Part shown: positions 1 to 8,958 of the stretch, in pieces | How the letters are laid out: each line of letters begins with the position of its first letter | Position numbering within the stretch: the stretch's first letter is position 1 | Assembly (NCBI GenBank): GCA_009903795.1 | Contig: WYER01000032.1 | Location: 1 to 56,569, forward strand | Reading direction: 5' to 3' | From: Nitrososphaerota archaeon | GTDB lineage: Archaea > Thermoproteota > Nitrososphaeria > Conexivisphaerales > UBA164 | Length of the DNA stretch: 56,569 nucleotides | Notes under the pieces: generated by a model | What the model was told of the DNA's origin: nothing | Database searches by the model: none | What the model saw: only the letters and a program-made list of their open reading frames with translations | Made by a program: the position numbers and the translations under genes

Positions 1-535
1 AGCTCAAAAAGGCATAACAGTAAATATAAAACCGGTCGTATTAATAGGGAAAAATGCGTCTTTGCATGCTGTTCTCCTTTGTTGAAGTTACATATGAAAA
101 GCTCAGCGCGTTACATTAGCATAGAAAAAAACAGTGAAGTAAGTATTAAAGTAAGGGAAAGTTCCAAGCATCACATATTCTAGACGAGGGATGATTAGGC
201 GCTTAGGTTTTCAATGAAATGAAACATGTTATATATTTGGGCTTTACTTTGGCAAGTTGTAATTGTGTATATAAAAAAAGCAGGATCATTAGCACCAAAG
301 CTTATACTATTGTGTAAGTGTTATGCAGTGCACTATAATTGCTCTAAACGTTGCATTAGCTTAAGGCATTAAAACAGTAACTGTTGCCGGTAGCCCAGAA
401 GAGCTTGGTGCGCTTAATGAAATTAAGGCGCTTTAATTGTTCCTCCTGTAATTTCTAAAAAGGTGTAGCTTCAGTTTTGTTTATTATGAAGGATAACTTT
501 GAGTATGGAACGTAGAGGAAACGCCAAGTATTCCA

Positions 536-594
536 CACGTAAGCATATCGATGAACCGGGAAGCCTTGCCAGTGAGGGCGTGGTAGTTCATGCC
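536..594 (+). repeat. Right-end-like relic of a TnpB-type element (family 2)
   Basis: The plus strand carries the pattern GAACCGGGAAGCC, then a G+C-rich segment, then GTAGTTCA. A second, diverged copy of the same layout lies on the minus strand at 44417-44470, including the upstream bases resembling TAAGcaTATCgATGAA. Ends of this shape occur just after tnpB genes of archaeal IS200/IS605 elements (recalled family knowledge, not checked). No tnpB coding sequence can be reconstructed next to it. Confidence 0.35.
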
Positions 595-622
595 GGCTCA
601 TAAAATATTTCCGAAAATTAAG

Positions 623-720
623 ATTTCCGGAAATATCATCTTGATGAAATAATAAACAAATTCTAATGATCTTATTTCCTGATTTTCTAAAAAATAAGAC
701 TTTCCGGAAAAATAAGTGAT
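623..720. repeat. Pair of TTTCCGGAAA palindromes
   Basis: ATTTCCGGAAAT, a perfect 12-bp palindrome, lies at 623-634. A second TTTCCGGAAA palindrome lies at 711-720, and a near-copy (ATTTCCGAAAATT) begins near 608. Spacing between palindrome centres is about 87 bp. Paired identical palindromes can be operator sites, but there is no clear gene start beside them, so the role is open. Confidence 0.3.
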
Positions 721-944
721 CAGACCCACGGTCCCGAATGGCAATGCTTATCAATCTTTTTGTAAAAAAGTAGTGATACTATTGGCATTGAGTAGTAGCA
801 TGACATATATGGCTTACTAAGCCTATTCACCACTCATTAAAGATCTCTTATCAAACTATTAAATAAAATAGTTATACGCTTAACGTAGCATTATTCAGAT
901 ATAAATGTTGAAAAAGGTGAAAATTGAATAGAATTCTTCAGGAA

Positions 945-2864
945 TCATATTGAATTGTAAAAATAAAATGGAGATACATAATCCCCTGCCTTTGATCTTA
1001 ATTCAATTAGCTCTTTTCTATCTCTTTCAAGTTCTTCAAAAATTTCCTTTGGTGTAGTGCTTATCTTCTCATAGATATTCCTCATCCTTTCATTTTTTGA
1101 AAGAAGCTCTGGTATTCTAATTGTAAATTGCTTCTCATAATCATCCCTTTTATATTCCTTACCCTGCACCTCTTTAAAAAGCCTTTTAAGATCCTCATAT
1201 CTTGGAAGATATCCCAGTGGAGTTTTTATTGCATCCACATCATTATGTACCCTGAGTTCCATCCATTTCAGCCATATTGCTTTATCGGTTTTTTCATTTA
1301 AATATCTCCCATCTTTATCCTTGAGAAAATAATTTACTATAAATATCTTTGGAACTTTCTTTAGTTTCTCTTCAAACTTTATATAATTTTCGAGATATTT
1401 TCCGAGATCTACTGATAGGAACTCTATAATGGCCATTGGATTAAACGTTCTTATTCCTTCCTTGCTCAATGCTGCTGCAGTAGTTTCAGACTCGATTGAT
1501 GCTCCTCTCATTACACCATTTTTCCAGTTCAATGTTTCGCATACTGGAGGACAGGTATCACTGTCCCTACCCCCAAATATTATTCCGCCTACCTCAACAC
1601 CTTCATTACTTTCAAGTGCCTGGTAATCTAGGTTTGGAAATGCTCTTAAAGAAACTGTGAACCTTGCATTTTTATGTGATGGTGGTATTTCCTTACCTTC
1701 AGCATCCTTCTTCCCCTTCCACCATTCGCCGCTATAGTTTATTCCCCTTTCAGGTATTTCTTCACCCATACCATTCCAGTATGGTTTTCCTTCGCTCACT
1801 AATACATTTGAAAATATTATTTCAGAATCGCTGTGCAAAACTTCCCATATAATTGGGTCATCTTTTTTATTTATTCCGTCAATTATTCCAAAGACGCCTA
1901 CCTCTATATTTATAGCCCTTGCCACCCCATCCACAGGCTTTATAAATACAAGATCATCCCCAACTAGCCTCTCTCCTGGCAGTGTGCATGTAGATGTTTT
2001 ACCAGACATTGATGGAAACGCGCCTGTAAAATAGGTTACCCTGCCTTTAGGTCCGTTCACACCCATCAGGAACATATGTTCTGATAGCCATCCCTCCTTT
2101 ACGGCCTGCGAGATTGTTAGTCTAAAAGCTGGCTTTTTAGGCCCAACTGTATTTCCTGCGTATTGAGTATTTACAGCAAAACCTGTAAGGCCCTCAAGAT
2201 CAAAATAAATTCTTCTATTCTTAATATTTTTACTTGTTTTTCTTTCATCAAGTTCACCCTGAGAATGAACAAATTTTAAGAATTTTGTATTTGGTGTATT
2301 TTTAAACTTTTCATAGGCATTCCTATAGAGGATCAATTCATTATGCATAACATACGAAGAATCTGTAATTTGCACAGCAAGTTCAGAGAGTTTAGATTCA
2401 AGCGGGCCTAAGGAGAAAAAGCCAATGTACATTGTTCTTCCAACCATCTGATTTCTTAAAAGATTATGAATTTCCTTTAATCCCTCATCCCTTTGCATTA
2501 CGTTAAGAAATGGAAGTTCTTCTTTCTTTGATATGAGAATTTTGGTGTTTTCCTTATCCCTTGCCTGATCGTAATAGTTATCAAAATGGTAAGTATGCAT
2601 ATCCTTTTCCAATCTACCCTCTTCACCATCCTCAAGTGCCTTTTTTCTAACAAAATCAAAATCTTCTTTTTTATCTGAAACTACAAATATTTTCGATGGA
2701 TTTAATAACTCAACATAGAATTCTAGAAATTCAAAAAACTCTCTATTTTTTATTCCGTCAAGTTTTTTGAGTTCTTCTGAATCAAATTTTTCTAAGATTG
2801 ATTTCATGTTAAGAGCCATAATATAGTCATAAAAAATTTTTTCTAAAAAATTGGTTTTGAACAT
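945..2864 (-). CDS. pckG: Phosphoenolpyruvate carboxykinase (GTP type)
   Basis: The product converts oxaloacetate plus GTP to phosphoenolpyruvate, CO2 and GDP, the entry step of gluconeogenesis, and can run in reverse as an anaplerotic carboxylation. It is 639 residues, as usual for GTP-dependent enzymes and longer than ATP-type ones. The kinase-1a (P-loop) motif reads FPSMSGKTST. Other recognisable GTP-PEPCK segments include GGRDSDTCPPV, the WKNGVMRGAS region and FNPMAIIEF. The annotated start may be too early: the Met at residue 20 (codon at 2807) gives a more typical N-terminus, and the first 19 residues look like extra sequence. It stands alone, with transposon debris on both sides. Confidence 0.93.
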   Translation of the reverse strand: MFKTNFLEKIFYDYIMALNMKSILEKFDSEELKKLDGIKNREFFEFLEFYVELLNPSKIFVVSDKKEDFDFVRKKALEDGEEGRLEKDMHTYHFDNYYDQARDKENTKILISKKEELPFLNVMQRDEGLKEIHNLLRNQMVGRTMYIGFFSLGPLESKLSELAVQITDSSYVMHNELILYRNAYEKFKNTPNTKFLKFVHSQGELDERKTSKNIKNRRIYFDLEGLTGFAVNTQYAGNTVGPKKPAFRLTISQAVKEGWLSEHMFLMGVNGPKGRVTYFTGAFPSMSGKTSTCTLPGERLVGDDLVFIKPVDGVARAINIEVGVFGIIDGINKKDDPIIWEVLHSDSEIIFSNVLVSEGKPYWNGMGEEIPERGINYSGEWWKGKKDAEGKEIPPSHKNARFTVSLRAFPNLDYQALESNEGVEVGGIIFGGRDSDTCPPVCETLNWKNGVMRGASIESETTAAALSKEGIRTFNPMAIIEFLSVDLGKYLENYIKFEEKLKKVPKIFIVNYFLKDKDGRYLNEKTDKAIWLKWMELRVHNDVDAIKTPLGYLPRYEDLKRLFKEVQGKEYKRDDYEKQFTIRIPELLSKNERMRNIYEKISTTPKEIFEELERDRKELIELRSKAGDYVSPFYFYNSI

Positions 2865-3017
2865 AAATTGTTGTCCGCAAACGCTATATCATAACATTGG
2901 CCTTGAAGAGACATGCTACCTCTTCTTTATTCTCAATGGTTAGCCATGTATATGCGGAAGCTGATTGTGTTGAACAAAAACCATGAAAATAGGTAAACGC
3001 AAAGGGACTAGAAGAAG

Positions 3018-3290
3018 TACGATAGGTTAAGAAGGTTGTTATGCTTGCGCTTAACATGATGTAGAAGTCGAAAGAAGACCTAAGGAGTAGTTGTTGGCCC
3101 TAAAGGACACAAACTTCATTCAGACCTTAACGGCGTATTGAACGTCCTCAAGAAAGCAGTGAATATAATAGTTTCGACAGTAAAAGAGCCTATATCTTTC
3201 ATAGTATATCACAACAGAGTAGCGCCCGTAAAGGGGTGTAACCCTTGAAACCTAAGGAACCCTCCCTCTTCAAGGGCGGGAGGAGGTCAG
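3018..3290 (+). pseudogene. Decayed TnpB (IS200/IS605-type) C-terminus with right-end hairpin
   Basis: Two plus-strand frames together rebuild the end of a TnpB nuclease: a damaged zinc-finger stretch (CYACA, then HDVEVERRPKE), then PKGHKLHSDLNGVLNVLKKA, which holds the last RuvC aspartate, ending at TGA 3246-3248. The stops and the frame change make it a pseudogene. Directly downstream, at 3260-3290, a hairpin ends in GGGCGGGAGGAGGTCAG. That terminal motif recurs at 16307, 35821 and 49285. The N-terminal two thirds of tnpB are missing. Confidence 0.75.
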
Positions 3291-3361
3291 TAAAACCAAA
3301 AAGAGTTGCACTTATGGGATTACTCGCCATACCAAAAACTTAAATCTTAAGCTGAGAATTA

Positions 3362-3856
3362 ATGTTCATGAGCCTGAAGATCGAGACCGTTAAAGTTGAT
3401 GTTCCTGCAGGCTATAATGTGATCCTAGGGCAATCTCACTTCATAAAGACAGTTGAAGACCTTTATGAAACTTTAGCTTCTTCTTCTCCAACTATAAAGT
3501 TCGGGTTTGCCTTTTGCGAATCAAGCGGAAAGGCACTTATAAGGTTTGATGGAAACGATCAAGGCTGCATAAACCTTGCTGTGGAAAACGCTAAGAAGAT
3601 AGGCGCAGGGCACTCGTTTATAGTTTACTTAAAGGACAGTTTCCCTATAAACGTGCTGAACAGGATCAAAAGCGTTGAAGAGGTTGACTGTATTTACGCT
3701 TCAACAGGCAACCCATTAAAAGTTATAGTAGCAGATGACGGAGAAGGTAGGGGCATACTTGGCGTTATAGACGGGATAAAGCCTAAAGGGGTTGAAAACG
3801 AAGAAGATAAAAAGGAGAGACACGAGTTTCTTAGGAAGATAGGTTATAAAAAGTGA
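3362..3856 (+). CDS. DUF355 family adenosine/AMP-binding protein
   Basis: This matches the small archaeal family annotated as adenosine-specific kinase (DUF355, PF04008), whose members bind AMP or adenosine; the physiological role is poorly defined. The family core is visible as [17 protein letters not shown] near residues 22-38, the [20 protein letters not shown] segment, and the glycine-rich [12 protein letters not shown] near 125-137. Length (164) is normal. Start: ATG at 3362 lies ~20 bases below a TTAAAT box with no clear ribosome-binding site, so it may be leaderless; the second ATG at 3368 is equally possible. The tRNA thiolase follows 21 bases later and may share its transcript. Confidence 0.85.
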   Translation: MFMSLKIETVKVDVPAGYNVILGQSHFIKTVEDLYETLASSSPTIKFGFAFCESSGKALIRFDGNDQGCINLAVENAKKIGAGHSFIVYLKDSFPINVLNRIKSVEEVDCIYASTGNPLKVIVADDGEGRGILGVIDGIKPKGVENEEDKKERHEFLRKIGYKK

Positions 3857-3877
3857 AGATAAGCTTAAACAAACAGC

Positions 3878-4873
3878 TTGGCAAAAAATAACGGTTTGAA
3901 GTGCTCTATATGCGGAAAAGAAGCTGTTCGTTACATACCTTATGCTAACATAGCTCTATGCAGGGACCATTATGTTGAATGGTTTGAGAAGAGGTTCTTT
4001 AAACATGTAGATAGTTTTAGGATATTTGAAGGAAGCAAAAGGGTTGCCGTTGCGGTTTCGGGAGGCAAAGACAGCGTTTCACTTTTGCATTTAACTAAGA
4101 TGGCTTCAGAAAAATACGGATTTGAAGTTTTGGGCATAACGATCGATCTGGGAATAGACAGAGGGACAGCTTATTCAAAGAAAAGCGTCGAAGTCGCCCT
4201 TTCAAACTACAAAAAGCTTGGAGTTGATTACGTTATAATTCCGCTCAAGGAGAAGCACGGCTTCAGCATTGATGATTCAAAACGTTACGTAAACAGGCCA
4301 GTCTGTAGCACATGCGGGCTTGTCAAGAGGTACTTGCTCAACGAAGTTGCAGAAGAACATGGCGCAGATACGCTTGCAACTGGGCACAACCTTGACGACA
4401 TGGCCCAGTACGTGCTTTCTGCTTATGTTCACGGAAACCTTGAGTATGTCCTAAGAAACGGGCCCGTGATACCTGCAAGGCCTGGATATCCAGTTAAAAA
4501 GGTAAAACCTCTGTTTCTAACTCCTGAAGAAGAGATCCTTCACTATGCTCTGATAAAGGGCTTTGATTTTATTTATGATCCATGCCCCTATTCTAGTGAG
4601 TTTAACAGGGTTTCAAAAGAAAAGCTAGGCCTTATAATAAAAAAGATTGAGAAGGAATATCCAGGATTTACGCTTGGCTTAGTGCAAACTTTTGAAAAAG
4701 AAGTTAAGCCAAAGATGCACTATACAAAGGAAACTCAGGAAATTACAAAGTGCAAAATATGTGGAAGGCCAACAACTCCTGGAAGGGACATATGCTCATT
4801 CTGTGCAGTAAAGATGAAGATCTACGAAAGCCTACACCGTTCAGATGGACTTAAGAAAGCTCACAACGGCTGA
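3878..4873 (+). CDS. ttuA: TtuA/Ncs6-type tRNA 2-thiolation enzyme
   Basis: This is an ATP pyrophosphatase of the TtcA/TtuA/Ctu1 family, which adenylates U34 or U54 in tRNA before sulfur transfer. The PP-loop reads VSGGKDS near residue 64. Two zinc ribbons flank the protein: CSICGKEAVRY and CRDHY at the N-terminus, and CKICGRPTTPGRDICSFC at the C-terminus. CSTCGLVKR, TGHNLDD and YDPCPYS are the family signatures around the Fe-S/active site. The only start consistent with the N-terminal ribbon is TTG at 3878. Such enzymes take sulfur from a ubiquitin-like carrier; a MoaD-like protein is encoded at 35845. The 3' end overlaps the convergent hydrolase by 33 bp. Confidence 0.88.
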   Translation: MAKNNGLKCSICGKEAVRYIPYANIALCRDHYVEWFEKRFFKHVDSFRIFEGSKRVAVAVSGGKDSVSLLHLTKMASEKYGFEVLGITIDLGIDRGTAYSKKSVEVALSNYKKLGVDYVIIPLKEKHGFSIDDSKRYVNRPVCSTCGLVKRYLLNEVAEEHGADTLATGHNLDDMAQYVLSAYVHGNLEYVLRNGPVIPARPGYPVKKVKPLFLTPEEEILHYALIKGFDFIYDPCPYSSEFNRVSKEKLGLIIKKIEKEYPGFTLGLVQTFEKEVKPKMHYTKETQEITKCKICGRPTTPGRDICSFCAVKMKIYESLHRSDGLKKAHNG

Positions 4874-5422
4874 ATTGAACTTTTCTGGTTCCTCTAAGTA
4901 GCATGGATGGATCTTCCCTATTATTTCAAGCCTAGATTTTTTGAGATATTTCATCAATGTTTCGTAATTCTCTTTAGGAGATATCGTGTCCTTAGAGCCC
5001 CATATAAGCAGGGCTGGTTTATCCTTTAGCTTAGGGAGCCTTTCTTCGAAAAGCCAGACGCCAACAGCACCAACAAGAATAAGTCCAAGGATCCTTTCAC
5101 TGTACGTTGTAGAGTAATCGAGAGCCTCTTTTCCTCCCAAAGAAGCCCCCATTATAACAAAGCTATCAACTTTAAGCTTATCTACAAATATTGAAAGAAA
5201 AGAAGAAACGCTCAAAAAGTTACCCTTTTCGCTCTTTCCGAAGCCTGGCATATCTATTGCAATAGCTCTCCAGCCTGCATCTGATATTGCTTTTATAGTT
5301 CCTGTTTTGGCCCAGACATCAGCTGTAAAAGAAGCGCCGTGTAGCATTATAACAGGCTTACCCTTACCTTCTTCTAAGTACCTTATTTTTGCCCCTTCAA
5401 CATCTATATAATGTTCTTCCAT
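4841..5422 (-). CDS. Alpha/beta hydrolase
   Basis: A short (193-residue) alpha/beta-hydrolase-fold protein. The oxyanion region MLHGASFTADVW, the nucleophile elbow GASLGG (serine nucleophile) and the acid strand LLIWGSKDTISP are clear. The catalytic histidine is probably in IGKIHPCYLEEP, which replaces the usual GxGHxxxLE pattern. The lid domain is nearly absent, which explains the small size. Substrate cannot be told from sequence; related small members are esterases or C-C hydrolases. The gene ends 33 bp inside the antisense tRNA thiolase gene, so both C-termini are constrained by one stretch of DNA. Confidence 0.82.
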   Translation of the reverse strand: MEEHYIDVEGAKIRYLEEGKGKPVIMLHGASFTADVWAKTGTIKAISDAGWRAIAIDMPGFGKSEKGNFLSVSSFLSIFVDKLKVDSFVIMGASLGGKEALDYSTTYSERILGLILVGAVGVWLFEERLPKLKDKPALLIWGSKDTISPKENYETLMKYLKKSRLEIIGKIHPCYLEEPEKFNSAVVSFLKSI

Positions 5423-5463
5423 TGGCCTTTATTTGAAAAAGCTTAAAGATAAAATTTGCTGAT

Positions 5464-5943
5464 TTACAGATAGTATTTTAAGATCATTTCGTCTGAAGCG
5501 CCTGTTATCGATCTATAATTTTCAGCACCGAAACTGTTTATTATATGTTTAAACGGAACAGCGTATTCAGGCTTCCACCTAACGAAGATATCCTTTTCTT
5601 CGTTTAGATTGTGTTCAAGCAACGTTTTAAAATAAAGCGGTATTCTCCTTTCAAGCATTTCAAAGTTCTTCTCGTTTATCCATTTTTCTATGTTGCCCCC
5701 TAGAGTTGCTATGAGCTTATGGTCAGCTGAGATCCTCTTTACATATTTTATAAATTCCTGGTCATCTTCTTCTTTTTTCATAAGTATCGGGAACACTATT
5801 TCATCTTCATGTTTTGCGTGACAGTTGATTACAAATTCGTTAAAAGGTATAAAACCATCTAAAGCGTTCTTTATCTCTGAAAGCTCCTTTGATTTTAACC
5901 TTATGATTGAATGTTCAAAAAGCAGCACATCAACAGAGTCCAT
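5464..5943 (-). CDS. Hemerythrin-like (HHE) protein A
   Basis: A predicted four-helix protein with the di-iron ligand pattern of the HHE/hemerythrin family: His11, His42 and Glu46 in CHAKHEDEIVFP, a histidine in SADHKLI, and His/Glu in LLEHNLNEEKDIF. Such proteins bind O2 or NO, or sense oxygen and iron. It is 159 residues, with a C-terminal extension of ~35 residues after the last ligand helix. A second hemerythrin-like gene lies 1.5 kb away on the other strand, separated from this one by an insertion sequence. The two are diverged relatives rather than a recent duplication. Confidence 0.82.
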   Translation of the reverse strand: MDSVDVLLFEHSIIRLKSKELSEIKNALDGFIPFNEFVINCHAKHEDEIVFPILMKKEEDDQEFIKYVKRISADHKLIATLGGNIEKWINEKNFEMLERRIPLYFKTLLEHNLNEEKDIFVRWKPEYAVPFKHIINSFGAENYRSITGASDEMILKYYL

Positions 5944-6064
5944 CTTTACATCTTTTTCTTCCTTTTATATAAAGGTGATGCGCATTTGTTAGCATAGATT
6001 TATGATCAAGAGAAAAATGGAATTTAAATGGATAATATACATTTCAATGAATCAAAAAACCTTA

Positions 6065-7348
6065 ATGATATTGGGTTTTGACCATAAATTCCCAAATTTA
6101 ATCATTACATAAGCTAACGCAATGGCTTTACGTAATGCTTGTTTGCATTACATCAATTAATTGTTGCAATGCTGCACCTTTTATTTGCCTTTTTATGAGC
6201 AACAACCATGGCATTAGCTAGCAGTCATCTTTGTCTTTCATTCATATCATATGGTATGCCAGCGATATTGCATTCCAAACTGCTGCCCTGCATACAGCTT
6301 CTAAAACCTGATTATGAAATATCCTTGACCTTATTGAAGATTGCATCCTCCTCTTCATTGCTGAAAATACTCCCTCTATTACGCTTCTCCTGTTGTAATG
6401 CTTAGCATAATCATCAGGGCTTTATCTGTACATATTAACCATCCTGTTTCATGCAGGATAGCCATAAGATTTTGACTTCACATTACTTTTTATTGCTATG
6501 TAAGGAACTGCCCCAATGTCTGCTATAAGTTGATCGTTTGCCCTATATCGGTATCCTTTATCAAGGTACATTTCACCAACATTGACATCAACGTTAGAGA
6601 TCATCTCTTCTAGCTCAGCTGCGTATGTGCCATCAGTAACTTTTGCATAAATGAAGAAAGGCATGTCAGTGTCAGCTGTAACGATTGCGTGCAGCTTGAT
6701 GTACTGCCTCCTTTACCGTACTTAACAGTGTACCACCTGCCGTACATATTTGTTGAAAGGCCTGTGCTGTCAGCTGCAACGTTAACGGGGTTCATTCCTT
6801 GCAGGTTCATTATCATCAGCGCAATGACCATCTGATAGGCTTACAACTCATTGTGGGCCTGCATAGTACTTGGTGCAGGTAGGTGTTTAACGCCGAGCTG
6901 TTACTCCACGACAACGTGGAGCTTGGAGAAGGTGGAGCGGTACGAGGTGCCAAGAAGGCTCTGAAGATCAAAAGCTTCGCTATCGCTCTTGGATCAGCAT
7001 CGGGCCTGCCGACGCTGCCCTTCTCCTTGACTTTGTACGGAGGATCAAGGGCATTAACCGCATTTGATATTATGTTAAGGACAAGCATATCATCTAACCT
7101 TCTGAATTCATCGTACTTCTTCCAGTCCCTTGGCATTGACCTCTTTCCATGGTTTTTGCTTAACACCATCAGCCTCCGCTTACACAGGGTCAGCTACCAT
7201 TAAGAAGAGAGAGCGGATAGCATGACTCTGTTTCAGCAAGGTTTATTTTATTGAGACAAATATAAGCGTTAAGAGAGAGAAGTCAAGGCCAAAGTTGTTA
7301 TGTTATAGCTCTTGTATGTGAAAATTTATGGTCAAAACCATGATATTG
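6065..7348. mobile_element. Complete IS element with 17-bp TIRs and 9-bp target duplication
   Basis: The element itself spans 6074-7339 (1266 bp). Its ends are perfect 17-bp inverted repeats: GGTTTTGACCATAAATT at 6074-6090 and its complement at 7323-7339. Both sides are flanked by the same 9 bases, ATGATATTG (6065-6073 and 7340-7348), which is the target-site duplication. It carries one minus-strand DDE transposase, now broken by frameshifts. Because ends and duplication are exact, the insertion looks recent relative to other IS debris here. It landed between two hemerythrin-like genes. Confidence 0.9.
6242..7169 (-). pseudogene. Broken DDE transposase (IS4/IS5-type)
   Basis: The reading frame must be changed at least twice, and in-frame stops passed, to rebuild one protein. 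From the 5' end: DWKKYDEFRRLDDMLVLNII, then (new frame) a stretch ending in NVAADSTGLS, which gives the first catalytic Asp; MYLDKGYRYRAND gives the second Asp; YNRRSVIEGVFSAMKRR gives the catalytic Glu. These are hallmarks of the DDE_Tnp_1 domain. The whole gene fits inside the inverted repeats. It cannot make an active transposase as written, though a copy elsewhere could act on the intact ends. Confidence 0.88.
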
Positions 7349-7455
7349 AAGATCTTTATTAGGTTGAATACGCAAATTATGAAGATTTCAAACAGTGTAT
7401 TTTCATTAGAGAATCGGCACGACAGATTAATTAAATCGCATGTTTATGCATATTT

Positions 7456-7845
7456 ATGGAACAATGGTCAAAAAAGGTAGAGGCCTTGATACCTGAACTG
7501 ATAGCTGAACACTCATTAATTCACAATACAGCTGTGAAGAATATAGAAAACTACGCTAAGAATAGGAACATGTTTAGATATTTTGAAGAGCTTGTGCTAA
7601 ATCATGTTTACAAAGAGGAGACGTGGGTTTTTGCATACATGAGGGAGATTGGCATATTTGATGAAAAGTGTGAAGAAATAGCATCCCAGCACCAGGAAAT
7701 TAGTGCTTTGCTCAAGGAACTTGCATCTATGCCAGAAGGGGAATTTATAAAGAGGTTCAATGAACTTATTGAGATGCTTTTAGAGCATCATTCAGGCGAG
7801 GAAAAGTACCTTTTCCCGCTTGCAATCGAAAAAGTTCATAAATAA
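7456..7845 (+). CDS. Hemerythrin-like protein B
   Basis: A compact (129-residue) all-helical hemerythrin-family protein. Candidate di-iron ligands: His19 (AEHSLIH), His50 and Glu54 (NHVYKEE), His79 (SQHQE), His111 and Glu115 (LEHHSGEEKYLFP). This is the full complement for a canonical O2-binding site. The gene starts 117 bp beyond the right end of the IS element, so its original upstream region may have been displaced by the insertion. A helix-rich O2/NO sensor or scavenger role is likely from family membership. Confidence 0.85.
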   Translation: MEQWSKKVEALIPELIAEHSLIHNTAVKNIENYAKNRNMFRYFEELVLNHVYKEETWVFAYMREIGIFDEKCEEIASQHQEISALLKELASMPEGEFIKRFNELIEMLLEHHSGEEKYLFPLAIEKVHK

Positions 7846-8094
7846 GCAATTGACCTGTGCATTAAGGTTCAACAATTAACTAAGGCTTAAGTGCTTGCTG
7901 CTTATTTGCTATTAAAATTTATATCGAACATCTGGTTGTAAGTAGTCTTTTTGTGAGAACCATTTTAGCTATATTTTATAAAAAGCGTTTATACAAATTT
8001 ATTAAAACAAAATTATTTTCAGATGCACGCAAAAATCCTAACTTGCCATACCCAATAGATTAAGCATAAATACACACGTAATTTTAATTCTGAT
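7846..8094. other. A+T-rich intergenic region
   Basis: No gene or strong repeat is seen. The right part (8060-8094) is A+T-rich, includes AGCATAAATACAC, and is a plausible promoter for the downstream oxidoreductase, whose ATG at 8095 has no upstream ribosome-binding site and may be leaderless. Confidence 0.4.
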
Positions 8095-8958
8095 ATGAAA
8101 GTTGCGGTGATAGGCGTAGGTCGCTGGGGCGAAAACCACGTAAGGGTGCTTAGCAAGCTGGGAATGCTCAACGGAATATATGACGCTGACAAAAACAGAG
8201 CATTGTATGTAGCTCAAAAGTACGGATCTTTTGCGTACAATTCTCTTGATGAACTGCGACCTGGTTCGGTTGATGCCGTTGTTATCGCGACCCCTGCAAC
8301 TACACATTATGAAGTCGCAAGGACCTTCATAGAAAAGGGCATCAACGTGCTTTTGGAAAAACCTCCATCTACGAACTTTGAAAGCGTAAAAAAGCTTTAC
8401 GAGATTTCAAAGGGTAGAGTTAAAGTAGGAGTTGGGTTTATCGAAAGGTTTAACCCGGCATTTGCAGAGCTTGAAGAATGCCTAAGGAGCTCATCTAGCG
8501 CCTTCTTCTACAGGCTTGCAACAGGTTCAAACGTGAACGATGTAGGCGTGGTTCTTGACCTTATGATACATGACATCAACCTCGCGGATCATCTTTTTGG
8601 AACAGCTAAAGTCTTGTTTAAGAATGTCATAAGGGAAAACGGGAGAGATGTTACTGCAGAAGCCCTCCTTGACTACGGGGGCTCAAGGGCTTACCTGATT
8701 TCAAGCTGGAAGTCTACAGGCAAGTTCAGAAAGATAATAGCATTTGGAGAAAAAGCTTTGACAGAAGCTGACTTAGCTGATAAGAAAGGAACATGCACAG
8801 AAGCAGATCATAACATCAGAAGCGTTGAAGGGAAAAATAAAGACCTCCTGGAAGCTGAGCATCTGCAGTTTGAAAGATTCATAAGCTCAGGGGAACCTTT
8901 TCCAGATATAAATGAAGCTGTAAAAGACATGGCAGTAGTTGAGGAGATCCTTTCTTGA
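8095..8958 (+). CDS. Gfo/Idh/MocA-family oxidoreductase
   Basis: An NAD(P)-dependent dehydrogenase. The N-terminal Rossmann fold has GVGRWGENHVR at residues 7-17, then VIATPATTHYEVA near 61-73 and the family signature EKPPST near 97-102, where the lysine is the usual catalytic residue. VLDLMIHDINLADHLFG matches the second conserved motif (DxxxHxxD-like). Length 287 is at the small end for the family. The substrate, probably a sugar, inositol or amino-acid derivative, cannot be read from sequence. Its stop overlaps the TTG start of homoserine kinase (TTGA), so the two are co-transcribed and probably translationally coupled. Confidence 0.82.
   Translation: MKVAVIGVGRWGENHVRVLSKLGMLNGIYDADKNRALYVAQKYGSFAYNSLDELRPGSVDAVVIATPATTHYEVARTFIEKGINVLLEKPPSTNFESVKKLYEISKGRVKVGVGFIERFNPAFAELEECLRSSSSAFFYRLATGSNVNDVGVVLDLMIHDINLADHLFGTAKVLFKNVIRENGRDVTAEALLDYGGSRAYLISSWKSTGKFRKIIAFGEKALTEADLADKKGTCTEADHNIRSVEGKNKDLLEAEHLQFERFISSGEPFPDINEAVKDMAVVEEILS

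Larger units (their letters stand above)
1..944. other. Gene-poor left edge
   Basis: No convincing intact gene is visible in this stretch. The first 83 bases read open on the plus strand (from base 2) and could be the last ~26 codons of a gene cut by the window edge, but I do not recognise it. A second short open tail ends near 435. A minus-strand open frame at 455-754 has a composition unlike the real genes here and runs antisense over a transposon-end-like hairpin, so I do not call it. The stretch reads as decayed insertion-sequence debris upstream of the PEP carboxykinase terminus. Confidence 0.4.

Noticed and set aside
455-754. Minus-strand 99-codon open frame
   Set aside because: Composition is unlike the genes here, no family is recognisable, and it runs antisense across a transposon-end-like repeat and palindromes.
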